Shown: piece after piece, positions 55,527 to 64,000 of the stretch | Position numbering within the stretch: position 1 is the first letter of the stretch | Layout of the letters: every line of letters starts with the position of its first letter | Source: an uncultured Bacteroidota bacterium | GTDB lineage: Bacteria; Bacteroidota; Bacteroidia; Bacteroidales; VadinHA17 | Direction of reading: 5' to 3' | Assembly (NCBI GenBank): GCA_903824785.1 | Contig: CAIJYD010000073.1 | Span: 16,433-80,432 of the forward strand | DNA: 64,000 nucleotides | The notes under the pieces: model-generated | Database searches by the model: none | The model's input: only the letters and a program-made list of their open reading frames with translations | What the model was told of the DNA's origin: nothing | Program-made: the position numbers and the translations under genes

Positions 55527-56669
55527 CTAATCCCGCAAACAACGAACAGACATGCCCGCTGGCTTATTGAAGTAGTAGTTGTACACATCGGTGGCATTGT
55601 GGAATATGTAACTGTACTTGGCTTCCCAATCTGAGGTCGCGGTAGAACTCCACCAGTAACCGAAAGATCCAATCTCGTAGTACGTACCATCGACGACACG
55701 GCTGCCGCCCGGCAGGGCTGTAAACCCATTTTCGTTTGATGTGCCCATATTCGGGGTCTTCCAATGTGTTGTGCCTGTTTCTTTAAGTTTACCGCCTGCA
55801 ACAGTTCCGCCTCCCAAATAGGTAATCAGAGTTGTCCACTCAGTATCTGTAGGTACGTGCCAGCCTGTTGGGCAAATGTTTTTGCCTCCGTTGCTTGCTA
55901 CCTTTGTTGATGCATTATTGTCCACTGCATACCAGTTGTACATTGCTCCATAAGTTTCTTTATACGTAGTTTCATCATTATTATACCAAACAAAAGCACC
56001 AGTGGTCAAAGCTGTCCATGCAGCATTACCTGTTACGTTTGTTATTGCCGTTCCATCGTTGTATTTGGTGGTTTTAAGGTTCTCTGACATCCAGTACTGT
56101 GTGCCTATCTTAACTGTATTATATACATTATTGTCAGCATCCGTTATAGTTCCTCCTGCTGCTGAAGATTTTCTGAACATATCTATCAGGTTTTGCAGTT
56201 CATCACTTGTCCCTGCTGATTTGGCATATAACGCATACGGCACACTCATTAGCTGACTTGTTGCCTCAATTGTATAAGTTGTTAATGGTGCTGCCACAGC
56301 AGTTTCGGTTTTAATATTATATGTTCCTGTTGACCAGTCAATACTTGCGAAGGTATTAGTTACAGGTGTTCCTCCACCAATCTCAATTGTTGCCAAACCA
56401 TTGGCATCGGTTGTTGGGGTATGGGTTTCAATGTAAACTGGTGAAGCATCTTTCAGAATGCTTATTTTCATTCCGATCTGAGTACTTACCACTAAACCGT
56501 TGCTTACATTGCGTATTACGGCCTGGTAACTCAACTTCTGAGGTTGGGAGCAGGCGTCAGGCGACAGGAAAAATACAAATAACAAAATGCTCCCGATAGC
56601 AACCGGTAGCCAACTGGAATGCAATAAGAAGAAAATTTCTTGGGCGATGAATTTTGGAACTGTTTTCAT
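55527..56669 (-). CDS. Exported FISUMP-domain protein, single domain
   Basis: A 380-residue secreted protein; the ATG at 56669 is preferred because it gives a signal (KTVPKFIAQE then a hydrophobic stretch ending SPDACS) and an upstream ATG would overlap the neighbouring gene. The mature N-terminal module QPQKLSYQAVIRNVSNGL to SVPYALYAKSAGTSD is shared by the three neighbours. The C-terminal part is a FISUMP (Fibrobacter succinogenes major domain) unit: VKIGTQYWMSENLKTTKYND, ICPTGWHVPTDTEWTTLI, GFTALPGGSR and GYWWSSTATSD to the end VRCLRD. Such proteins are usually surface lipoproteins or secreted adhesins; their ligand is unknown. Confidence 0.88.
   Translation of the reverse strand: MKTVPKFIAQEIFFLLHSSWLPVAIGSILLFVFFLSPDACSQPQKLSYQAVIRNVSNGLVVSTQIGMKISILKDASPVYIETHTPTTDANGLATIEIGGGTPVTNTFASIDWSTGTYNIKTETAVAAPLTTYTIEATSQLMSVPYALYAKSAGTSDELQNLIDMFRKSSAAGGTITDADNNVYNTVKIGTQYWMSENLKTTKYNDGTAITNVTGNAAWTALTTGAFVWYNNDETTYKETYGAMYNWYAVDNNASTKVASNGGKNICPTGWHVPTDTEWTTLITYLGGGTVAGGKLKETGTTHWKTPNMGTSNENGFTALPGGSRVVDGTYYEIGSFGYWWSSTATSDWEAKYSYIFHNATDVYNYYFNKPAGMSVRCLRD
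55858..55937. repeat. 80-bp patch shared by two FISUMP genes, copy 1
   Basis: This stretch matches 57084-57163 at 79 of 80 bases, in the part encoding NNASTK..ASNGGKNICPTGWH. The rest of the two genes is much more diverged. Confidence 0.85.
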
Positions 56670-56710
56670 TGGTTCAAATTGTTTTGGTGTTATGTGTTTA
56701 ATGTTTAATG

Positions 56711-58783
56711 CTAATCCCGCAAACAACGAACAGAAAAGCCATCTTGCTTATCGCCGAAGTCTCCGACTACATTGGTGCTATTGTAGCCCATGTCCCTGTA
56801 CCAGGCGTATGTAGTTGAGTACTCTGTAGAACTCCACCAGCCACCTCTACCTCCAACGTAGACGTACGCCCCATAGCTGAGACGGTAGCCTCCCGGAAGA
56901 GCTGTGAAACCACTACTGTTGTTGCTGGCCTGGTCGTTGCCAGCAGCGCCAGCTGTGGCAGTAGTAGTCCATCCCGATGTTGCTGCCATGGATTTTACTA
57001 TATCGTTTCCACTTCCCCCATAACCATAACCGTTGTTTGTTAGATATGTTGTTAGTGTTGTCCACTCAGCTTCACTTGGTACATGCCAGCCTGTTGGGCA
57101 AATGTTTTTGCCTCCGTTGCTTGCTGCCTTTGTTGATGCATTATTGTCCACTGCATACCAGTTATATAGTCTGCCATAAGTTGTTGAATTACCTGGAGTA
57201 TTACTGTAATCGCTATATGCACCTGTTGTTAATGCTGCCCATGTTGCATCAGCTGTTACGTTGGGTATTGATGAGCCATCATTGTATTTTGTGGTTTTCA
57301 GGTTTTCTTTCATCCAGACCTGTGTACCAATGGTTACAGAATTGTAAACATTACCGTCTATATCAGAAAGCTGCCCTGCCTGAAGTGTTGTAAAACTAAC
57401 CTCTGTACCATAAGCTGTGCCAAAACTGTTTGTTGCATAAGCTCTTACATAATAAGTTGTTGTTGCTGTCAAACCTGTTATTGAACTGGTAAACGACCCG
57501 GTGGTTCCGCTATCGGTTGTTTTGGAAGATGCTGTTGTTGGTCCTGTTGTTGTGCCCCAGCAAACTCCACGGGCGGTTATGGTTGCACCTCCATCGGAAG
57601 TTACATTACCTCCACTTGTGGCTGTGGTGCTTGTTCTTTCAGATGCTGCTTTTGTTGCTGCAAGAGTGGGTTTAACCCGGATTTCTCCCTGAACACAACG
57701 AACAGAAAAGCCACTCATCGTGGAATTTAGGTTTCTTAGGACATTGCTGATATCGTAGCTAATGTACCGATAGAAGGCATTCGGGGTTTGTTCTACTGAA
57801 CTCCACCAGGAACCTTCGCTCCCAATGTTGCTGTATGTACCAGTGTTGTTACGGTAGCCCCCTGGGAGGGCTGAAAAACCGCTGCTGTTGTTGCTCGCCT
57901 TGTCGTTGCCTGCACTGCCTGCTGTTGGGTCTGCAGCCCAACCCGATGTACTTGCCATCGATTTTGCTATGTCGCTTCCACTGCCCTGATAACCATAACC
58001 ATTGTTTGTAAGATAATCTGTTAATACTAACCACTCTCCATTAGTAGGCACGTGCCAGCCTGCAGGACATACGCTTTTGCTGCCATTGCTTGCTGCATCA
58101 ATTGTATACCAGTTATAAAGCCTCCCATAGGTAGTTGAATTACCCGGAGTATTACTGTAATCGCAATAAGCACCTGAGGTTAAAGCTGCCCATTCAGTAT
58201 TACCGGTAACATTGGGAATTGCAGTGCCATCGTCATACTTGGTGGTTTTAAGGTTCTCTGCCATCCATACCTGTGTGCCTATTTTAACTGTGTTATATAC
58301 ATTACTGTTAACATCCGTTACAGTTCCACCTGCAGCAGAAGAAATTTTCAACATTTTTATCTGAATTTTGAGTGCATCACTTGTACCTGCTGATTTTGCA
58401 TACAAAGCATAAGGCACACTCAATAACTGGCTTTTTCCTGTAATCGTATAACTTGTACCACCTGCAGGATCCGTTTCTGTTTTAAGATAGTATGTTCCTG
58501 TTGTCCAGTCAATTGTAGCAAAAGTTCCTGAACCAACTGTCCCACTGCCAATTTCAATAGTTACCAAACCGTTGGCATTTGTTGTTGGTGTATGTGTCTC
58601 TTCATACACTGCCGTGCCACTTTCTGAACCTTGAAGAATGCTGATTTTTATTCCAACAGCATGACTGGTAACAAGAGTATTGCCTGCATTTCTGATTACA
58701 GCCTGATAACTCATCTTCTGAGGTTGTGCAACCAAAACAGTACTTAATAATGCAGTTGCTAATAATGCATAAACCTTTTTCAT
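56711..58783 (-). CDS. Exported FISUMP protein with two FISUMP domains and a central Fn3-like domain
   Basis: A 690-residue secreted protein (start at 58783, MKKVYALLATALLSTVLVA signal; an ATG 15 bases earlier is possible). Residues of about 20-140 are the N-terminal module shared with its neighbours. FISUMP unit 1 spans about 155-365, then a fibronectin-III-like beta domain (TSGGNVTSDGGATITARGVC, TTTYYVRAYATNSFGTAYG), then FISUMP unit 2 from about 475 to the end. The two units share DNA-level similarity, so the gene grew by internal duplication. It is 42 bases upstream of the single-domain gene on the same strand. Confidence 0.88.
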   Translation of the reverse strand: MKKVYALLATALLSTVLVAQPQKMSYQAVIRNAGNTLVTSHAVGIKISILQGSESGTAVYEETHTPTTNANGLVTIEIGSGTVGSGTFATIDWTTGTYYLKTETDPAGGTSYTITGKSQLLSVPYALYAKSAGTSDALKIQIKMLKISSAAGGTVTDVNSNVYNTVKIGTQVWMAENLKTTKYDDGTAIPNVTGNTEWAALTSGAYCDYSNTPGNSTTYGRLYNWYTIDAASNGSKSVCPAGWHVPTNGEWLVLTDYLTNNGYGYQGSGSDIAKSMASTSGWAADPTAGSAGNDKASNNSSGFSALPGGYRNNTGTYSNIGSEGSWWSSVEQTPNAFYRYISYDISNVLRNLNSTMSGFSVRCVQGEIRVKPTLAATKAASERTSTTATSGGNVTSDGGATITARGVCWGTTTGPTTASSKTTDSGTTGSFTSSITGLTATTTYYVRAYATNSFGTAYGTEVSFTTLQAGQLSDIDGNVYNSVTIGTQVWMKENLKTTKYNDGSSIPNVTADATWAALTTGAYSDYSNTPGNSTTYGRLYNWYAVDNNASTKAASNGGKNICPTGWHVPSEAEWTTLTTYLTNNGYGYGGSGNDIVKSMAATSGWTTTATAGAAGNDQASNNSSGFTALPGGYRLSYGAYVYVGGRGGWWSSTEYSTTYAWYRDMGYNSTNVVGDFGDKQDGFSVRCLRD
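57084..57163. repeat. 80-bp patch shared by two FISUMP genes, copy 2
   Basis: Counterpart of 55858-55937, with one mismatch in 80 bases; it lies in the second FISUMP unit of the larger gene. Confidence 0.85.
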
Positions 58784-58798
58784 TTCAATGTAATTCAT

Positions 58799-59561
58799 TA
58801 GTATTTTACCGCTAAATATATTTATAATCCCCCAAGGTTAATTCCAAAAAAAAATATCCCCAAATCGGCATGAAAAATTTCCGTTAAGATAAAAAAACTA
58901 TTTCAAATCACAAGAAAAAATAGCGAGCGGCATTTCATAATGAACGACAGGTATTTGCCGGATTATCTGACTATAAATGATATATTATTATTTTTCAGCT
59001 TAAAGTATGGGAGTGTTATATTGGTTTGATTAAGTGGTTTGAATTGAAATTTTCGCACACTTGTGCGAAAATTTCAAAATAAACATCATAAAATCGCCAT
59101 TCTTAAATTCCGGGATTCTCAGGCGGCAAAATATTATTTTGTGTTAATCAACACATTATCTGATTTTTACCTTTATATAATCAGTCTGGTTTAGATTTTC
59201 CGATATTTATGGCACTCCTTTTGGTTAGATATTCTATGTTCTTTGAAAATATTTAAGCAATACATTTTATAATTACGTTTTAATCGACAAACTTAATTTT
59301 CATTTAACTAAACAGATACATGCATTCATAATATAAAACCACAGGTAAAATATTTCTCTTGGTGATTAAAAAAGTTTTTTTATCTTGACGCTAATTTTCA
59401 GGCAGTTTGGGGAACAGTATCTTTTGGAAACAATTAGAAAGAAATATGAACCTTCAGGATAACTAAAAACTGATTGATGTAATGATGCATTGATGTGGTG
59501 ATTAGCTGATATGGAAATGTGATAATCAGTAAAATAAAATGTCAACCGTAAAAAAATAATT
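58799..59561. other. Long A+T-rich region between divergent FISUMP genes
   Basis: A 763-base region without an open frame of coding quality. It contains the 34-base palindrome at 59044-59077. Near-matches to the -7 box exist (for example TATCTTTTG at about 59417), but none with a convincing -33 partner. I recognise no RNA gene. Confidence 0.6.
59044..59077. repeat. 34-bp palindrome, CGCACA/TGTGCG family, copy 2
   Basis: Perfect 16-base arms (59044-59059 and 59062-59077) with core TTTTCGCACA and TGTGCGAAAA around a CT loop. It shares its core with 44785-44806. A protein-binding site or a small repeat element are the likely meanings; a terminator is unlikely as no gene ends nearby. Confidence 0.7.
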
Positions 59562-62249
59562 ATGATACGGAAACCTTACAAATTCCTAAGAAAAGTAATC
59601 ATCCTCCTGATGCCTGCAGCCTTCCTGATAGCTATCGGAAGCCTGTCGACTGACGCCTACTCCCAACCTCAGAAGATGAGTTATCAGGCCGTTGTACGCA
59701 ATGCGAGCAATGCTTTAATTGTAAGTACTCAGATTGGAATGAAAATAAGTGTTTTGCAAGGTACTGCCTCAGGCACCCTGATATATGCTGAAACACAGAC
59801 GCCTACAACCAATGGTAATGGGTTAGCTACGGTTGAAATTGGTAGTGGAAATGCAGTTACTGGAACGTTTGCTTCAATTGACTGGTCAACAGGTGTATAT
59901 TTCATTAAGACTGAAACAGACCCAGCCGGAGGGACCAATTATAGTATAACCGGGATAAGTCAGTTATTGAGCGTGCCATATGCCTTATTCGCTAAATCGG
60001 CAGAAAATGGTGTTAAACTTTCCGGGAACAATGCCGGAGATATGCTTTATTGGAATGGCACTGCATGGATAAATGTAACCGCAGGAACATCAGGTCAGAT
60101 TTTATCCATGAGTTCAGGCAATGCTCCTGTCTGGCAAAATAGTTCTCTGTTTTTTAATCCGATCGCCCCGGCAGCAACTGTATCAGAGGCAACCAGTGTT
60201 CTCATGAATTCGGCTACTCTGAATGGAAGTGTAAACGCAAACAATTACAGCACAACAGTTGATTTTAAATATGGCTTAACAACAGATTACGGGAGTACCA
60301 GTACTGCAACTCAAAGTCCGGTAACAGGAAGCACCGGTACAACTGTAAGTAAATCAGTAAGTTCTTTATTGGCAAATACTACCTATCATTTCAGAGTACA
60401 GGCAAGTAATGCTGTTGGGGTTACAAATTCCAGTGATATGACATTTCTGACTTCCGGAGCAGCACCAACAGCTTCAACAGTTGAAGCGTCAAATACATCA
60501 ACAACGGGAGCAACCCTGAATGGAACTGTTAATGCCAATGGTTTCAGTTCAACTGTGACATTTGAATATGGCTTAACAACTGGTTATGGCACTACTGAAA
60601 CAGCTTATCAGAGTCCTGTTACAGGGAATTCCAATATAAGTGTCAGCGTAAATCTTTCCGGTTTGGCAAGCGGTACAACCTATCATTTCAGATTAAAAGC
60701 AGTCAATTCAATTGGAACTTCAAATGGAACCGATATGACATTTTCAACATTTGGAGAAGTACCAGCAGCAACTACCAATGCAGCAGTAAGCATCGTATCT
60801 GATGGTTCAACTTTAAACGGTACCGTGAATCCACATTATCTTTCAACTTCAGTAAGTTTTGAATATGGATTAACTACTGATTATGGCAGTACTGCAACAG
60901 CAGCTCAAAGTCCTGTAACGGGGATCTACGGTACCAGTGTAAGTGCAGCTATAACCGGTTTATCGGCAGCAGCTACTTACCATTACAGGGTAAAAGCAAC
61001 CAATTCACTTGGAAGTACTTATGGAAGTGATCTGACATTTACAACTCTCGGAGAACTCCCCGCAGCAACTACTAATACAGCAATAAGTATCGCTGTTGAT
61101 GGTTCAACTTTAAAAGGTGATGTTAATGCAAATTACCTGTCAACCACTGTTAGTTTTGAATATGGATTAACAAATGCTTATGGTAATACAGCAACAGCGG
61201 CTCAGAGTCCGGTTACAGGGAATTCAAATACAAGTGTCAGCGCAATTCTTTCCGGTTTATCGGGTGGTACTGCCTATCACTACAGAGTAAAAGCGATTAA
61301 TTCGCTCGGAACTACAAATGGCAGTGATATGACCTTTACTACTTTAGGAGCAGCACCTGAAGCAACAACTGCTGCTATCACAGCTATAACAACAACAGGT
61401 GTTACATTAGCCGGTACTGTAAATGCTAACTTATTAACCACATCAGTTAGTTTTAATTATGGATTAACGACTGATTATGGCAGTAATGTAACAGCAACTC
61501 CGGGTACAGTTACCGGTAACAGCAGCACAAGCGTAAGTGCATCTGTAACAGGTTTATCAGTTGGTACAACTTATCACTACAGAGTAAGTGGAATTAATTC
61601 AGTTAGTACCACAAATGGTAGTGATATGACCTTTAAAACCGCTCCGGCAACAGTAAATGACACAGAGGGAAATGTTTATAATGTTGTTGCAATCGGAGCA
61701 CAGGTATGGATGGCAGAAAACCTTAAAACAACAAAATACAGTAATGGTTTGGTGATAGGTACAACTTCTCCTGCAACATTGAATGTGTCAGGTGAAAGCA
61801 CCCCAAAATACCAATGGGCATTTAATGGCAATGAGAGCAATGTAACGACTTATGGCAGATTATACACCTGGTTTGCGGTAAATGATAATCGTAATGTATG
61901 TCCTACCGGGTGGCATGTGCCGAGTGATGCCGAGTGGACTATCTTAACAACCTTCATGGGAGGAGAAAGCGTGGCTGGAGGCAAACTTAAGGAAACTGGC
62001 ACAACCCATTGGACAACACCTAATTCTGAAGCTACAAATGTAAATGGTTTTACAGCACTTCCTGGTGGATTCAAGGACTCTAATGGAGGCAACTTCTTCG
62101 GGTTTGGAACCAACGGTTACTGGTGGTGTTCAACTGAGTCTTCTACGACAGATGCCCTCTATCGCACTATTGGCTACGATGCCTTTAATACAGGCAGATA
62201 CGGCGGCAGTAAATTTTATGGCTATTCGATTCGTTGTTTGCAGGACTAG
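59562..62249 (+). CDS. Exported FISUMP protein with five Fn3-like repeats
   Basis: An 895-residue secreted protein. The signal is MIRKPYKFLRKVIILLMPAA followed by a hydrophobic run; residues of about 34-147 are the N-terminal module shared with the two minus-strand neighbours (SQPQKMSYQAVVRNASNALI, SVPYALFAKSAEN). A Gly/Asn-rich linker (GDMLYWNGTAWINVTAGTSG) precedes five beta repeats of about 99 residues (203-695), each with a YGLTTxYG motif and a GTTYHFRVKA-like end as in fibronectin III. A single FISUMP unit ends it (about 700-895, ICPTGWH-type motif as VCPTGWHVPSDAEWTIL). Codon use is even; no frameshift. No type IX sorting signal is evident. Confidence 0.9.
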   Translation: MIRKPYKFLRKVIILLMPAAFLIAIGSLSTDAYSQPQKMSYQAVVRNASNALIVSTQIGMKISVLQGTASGTLIYAETQTPTTNGNGLATVEIGSGNAVTGTFASIDWSTGVYFIKTETDPAGGTNYSITGISQLLSVPYALFAKSAENGVKLSGNNAGDMLYWNGTAWINVTAGTSGQILSMSSGNAPVWQNSSLFFNPIAPAATVSEATSVLMNSATLNGSVNANNYSTTVDFKYGLTTDYGSTSTATQSPVTGSTGTTVSKSVSSLLANTTYHFRVQASNAVGVTNSSDMTFLTSGAAPTASTVEASNTSTTGATLNGTVNANGFSSTVTFEYGLTTGYGTTETAYQSPVTGNSNISVSVNLSGLASGTTYHFRLKAVNSIGTSNGTDMTFSTFGEVPAATTNAAVSIVSDGSTLNGTVNPHYLSTSVSFEYGLTTDYGSTATAAQSPVTGIYGTSVSAAITGLSAAATYHYRVKATNSLGSTYGSDLTFTTLGELPAATTNTAISIAVDGSTLKGDVNANYLSTTVSFEYGLTNAYGNTATAAQSPVTGNSNTSVSAILSGLSGGTAYHYRVKAINSLGTTNGSDMTFTTLGAAPEATTAAITAITTTGVTLAGTVNANLLTTSVSFNYGLTTDYGSNVTATPGTVTGNSSTSVSASVTGLSVGTTYHYRVSGINSVSTTNGSDMTFKTAPATVNDTEGNVYNVVAIGAQVWMAENLKTTKYSNGLVIGTTSPATLNVSGESTPKYQWAFNGNESNVTTYGRLYTWFAVNDNRNVCPTGWHVPSDAEWTILTTFMGGESVAGGKLKETGTTHWTTPNSEATNVNGFTALPGGFKDSNGGNFFGFGTNGYWWCSTESSTTDALYRTIGYDAFNTGRYGGSKFYGYSIRCLQD
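60168..61647 (+). repeat. Five tandem ~297-bp repeats encoding Fn3-like domains
   Basis: The gene at 59562 contains five consecutive units with a period of about 297 bases, seen as recurring TATGG(C/A)TTAAC(A/T)AC and ACTTATCACTACAG-like blocks and as repeated YGLTT motifs in the protein. Divergence between units is moderate, so copy-number change by recombination is possible. Confidence 0.85.
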
Positions 62250-62269
62250 ATGCGGGAAATATGTCATTA

Positions 62270-63262
62270 TTACATATTACCCCTTACCTTGATTACAATT
62301 CCGCTTCCGGATGTTTTTCCTTTGGTATTTAATGACACAGGTGTTGTAATCTCTTTTTTATCGGAATAGATATGAATGTAGTATAATCCTTCTCTGGAAA
62401 ACTGAAGCGGTATTTTATATGAAGTACCCGATTTGTATCCTGCCAGATCCCATGCTGCCGTTTCCTGATAAGTCTCGTCGGTATAATCCTCATAACTGCC
62501 TTTCCTTTTTATCTGGGCAGGGGTCATGGTTTCAGGAAAGTTCTCCCTGTAGATAATGAGATAATATAAGAAATTTTCGCGGTCAGTCTGAACTGTTATA
62601 CTGCATGGCTCATTAACTTTTACTTCAGACGGAATATCCGAGAACTCGAAATACCGGTCAATAAACTCTTCATAATATCTGAACTGCTTGCCTGAAAGAT
62701 AAAAACCGATTCCTGCAAAATTGTGAGCTTTTTCTATTACGGTTTTTTTATGTCCGTCATGCGGGGCCTTCTCAGCCATGAATGTTTCATGCCCCTTCCT
62801 CATCATGGATATGATATTTGAAGAGGAAACGGTATAATTCTCAGACGACCATTCTCCAAACGCGTTCTCAGAAACATGATCATGTCCGCCGGCAAATGCA
62901 TACCTGTGATAAGGCTTTTCTCCTGCCATGTTCCAGTGCCCTAAGAAATTGTTTTCAGCAGCTTCCCGGCACATCTTATTTGCTACCCGCGAAGCGAGAA
63001 TGTCGAGTTTTACCGGTGCGGCTTTGTACTTTTTTCTGCTGGCGTTAATTATATCGAGCTGCATCAGCTTCATTTTCAGCGCATCCTCATTATCCTTAAA
63101 CTCCATAAGCCTCGTCTCACCCTCATTCTGCTTAAGGTAGCTTTCAAGATCAGTCAGCTCCGATTCTGAATTATGATTTGGGAGTATGGAACGAGGCAGA
63201 CAAATAATCACTACGATTATTATCAGAAATATTTTTAACGTTTTCCAGGTCTTTCTGAACAT
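62270..63262 (-). CDS. Exported CAP (SCP-like) domain protein
   Basis: A 330-residue exported protein with a membrane-type signal (TLKIFLIIIVVIICLP). The CAP domain (about 85-215) shows the four usual residues: His in NNFLGHWNMAG, Glu and His in HDHVSENAFGEW, and a late His in KAHNFAGIGFYL. Bacterial CAP proteins are of uncertain function, perhaps lipid binding or proteolysis. A beta-rich C-terminal region of about 110 residues follows (EPCSITVQTDRENFLYYLII). Convergent with the FISUMP gene with 20 bases between. Confidence 0.88.
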   Translation of the reverse strand: MFRKTWKTLKIFLIIIVVIICLPRSILPNHNSESELTDLESYLKQNEGETRLMEFKDNEDALKMKLMQLDIINASRKKYKAAPVKLDILASRVANKMCREAAENNFLGHWNMAGEKPYHRYAFAGGHDHVSENAFGEWSSENYTVSSSNIISMMRKGHETFMAEKAPHDGHKKTVIEKAHNFAGIGFYLSGKQFRYYEEFIDRYFEFSDIPSEVKVNEPCSITVQTDRENFLYYLIIYRENFPETMTPAQIKRKGSYEDYTDETYQETAAWDLAGYKSGTSYKIPLQFSREGLYYIHIYSDKKEITTPVSLNTKGKTSGSGIVIKVRGNM

Positions 63263-63307
63263 ATCTCTTTAAAGATTGTTTTAATGGTGTAAATTAACCA
63301 ATAATAT

Positions 63308-63853
63308 ATGAAACGCACCAGACTTTATCTCGCCTTTTTTTTATTCTCTTTATCACTTGCCGGATTTGCCCAGTCATCGGGGTTTTATGATTTTAAAGTT
63401 AAAACACTCGAGGGTGGAAGCTTTGATTTCAGCTCTCTGAGAGGTAAGAAAGTAATGATAGTCAACACTGCTTCAAAATGTGGATTTACACCTCAGTATA
63501 AGGAGCTTGAAGAGGTATTTGAGAAATATGGCGACGATCTGGTAATAGTCGCATTCCCTGCAAATAATTTTTTAAACCAGGAACCGGGTTCTCCGGCAGA
63601 TATCCGGAAATTCTGTACTGAAAACTACGGAGTTACCTTTCCTGTTATGGAGAAAATTTCTGTTAAAGGCGCTGATATGCACCCGCTTTACAAGTGGCTT
63701 ACATCAAAAGATAAAAACGGTGTTATGGATTCGGAGGTGAAATGGAATTTTCAAAAATACCTTATCGATGAAAAAGGAAACCTGGTAGATGTAATTTATT
63801 CAAGAGAGAAACCTTCATCAGATAAGGTTATTGCCTGGATCTCATCAAAATAG
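63308..63853 (+). CDS. Glutathione peroxidase family protein, exported
   Basis: A 181-residue thiol peroxidase with a Sec signal (MKRTRLYLAFFLFSLSLAGF). Motifs are VNTASKCGFTPQYKELEE (peroxidatic residue is cysteine, codon TGT, not selenocysteine), VAFPANNFLNQEPGS and the tryptophan in VKWNFQKYLID. Glutathione is rare in Bacteroidota, so reduction by thioredoxin-like proteins is more likely. Location outside the cytoplasm suggests defence against external peroxides. Starts 45 bases from the divergent CAP gene. Confidence 0.93.
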   Translation: MKRTRLYLAFFLFSLSLAGFAQSSGFYDFKVKTLEGGSFDFSSLRGKKVMIVNTASKCGFTPQYKELEEVFEKYGDDLVIVAFPANNFLNQEPGSPADIRKFCTENYGVTFPVMEKISVKGADMHPLYKWLTSKDKNGVMDSEVKWNFQKYLIDEKGNLVDVIYSREKPSSDKVIAWISSK

Positions 63854-63880
63854 AATTTGTTTGTTTTTGTTTAGGATTAT

Positions 63881-63927
63881 TTAACCTGATTAATTCATAA
63901 ACTTTAAATTAAGCATAATTTTTCACT
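63881..63927 (+). repeat. 47-bp dispersed intergenic repeat, copy 2
   Basis: Identical to 42127-42173 at 44 of 47 positions. Here it lies 28 bases past the glutathione peroxidase stop, perhaps upstream of a gene beyond the window end. The last 73 bases hold nothing further that I can assign. Confidence 0.75.
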
Positions 63928-64000
63928 TTTGTGGGTATCATTATCCTGCATGTTGGATATTTCAGTGATGTTGACCCTCCAAAACGGCTATGGTTTCAAA

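Noticed and set aside
63302..63853. Possible selenocysteine in the glutathione peroxidase
   Set aside because: The active-site codon is TGT (Cys), so no recoding is needed.

Overview
The window looks like chromosomal DNA of a Bacteroidota bacterium, most likely of the order Bacteroidales. Evidence: A+T-rich intergenic DNA with few clear Shine-Dalgarno sites, several TAnnTTTG-type -7 boxes, and lineage-typical genes or gene orders (serC-serA-DUF1015-yggS, tmk-DoxX-tpiA, folP-cdaA, a FeoA-FeoB fusion, a TPR plus PD40-propeller protein like those of gliding/type IX secretion, GH78/GH92/GH106 enzymes and FISUMP-domain exported proteins). No ribosomal RNA, CRISPR array, prophage, integrase or intact transposon was seen. 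One tRNA gene (Pro, UGG) is present.

Layout. 1-1467: the tail of a SiaB-like kinase gene and siaC, closed by a hairpin terminator, then a 5' remnant of a group II intron whose reverse transcriptase survives only as its first 15 codons. 1468-6144 (minus): a large ABCG-like transporter with unusual N-terminal domains, a flavin reductase, and a tightly joined Hpt/STAS signalling pair. 6306-16025: a TPR/propeller protein, gcvT, comB, the serine pathway cluster serC-serA-DUF1015-yggS, and three unassigned genes. 16079-33812: uvrA, an ECF sigma factor with a small downstream gene, rsmE, a phosphoesterase, a 1496-residue exported protein of unknown function, tpiA, a DoxX protein, tmk, folP, cdaA, a lipoprotein form of the YhcH family, and feoAB.

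33851-49204 is largely an envelope and glycan-degradation region: a transglutaminase-like lipoprotein, a GH78 alpha-L-rhamnosidase divergent from a GH92 alpha-mannosidase, an OB-fold-like lipoprotein, a b-type cytochrome, an exported nitroreductase-like protein, prfC, a small YunG-like protein, and a GH106-like enzyme behind a metallophosphoesterase lipoprotein. 49464-55408 holds an asymmetric ABC-F ATPase, tRNA-Pro and a minus-strand operon for uptake and breakdown of an organic or sugar acid (2-hydroxyacid dehydrogenase, HpcH/HpaI aldolase, a second dehydrogenase destroyed by an internal deletion, and a sodium:solute symporter). 55527-62249 carries three related exported FISUMP proteins with shuffled and duplicated modules, followed by a CAP-domain protein and a glutathione peroxidase.

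I found no convincing complete new defence or mobile system. The observations most worth following are the FISUMP family with near-identical DNA patches, a 47-bp intergenic element present twice 21 kb apart, two CGCACA/TGTGCG palindromes, the one-site ABC-F protein, the deleted dehydrogenase, and the 1496-residue orphan. Functions are read from sequence motifs alone; no database search was run.
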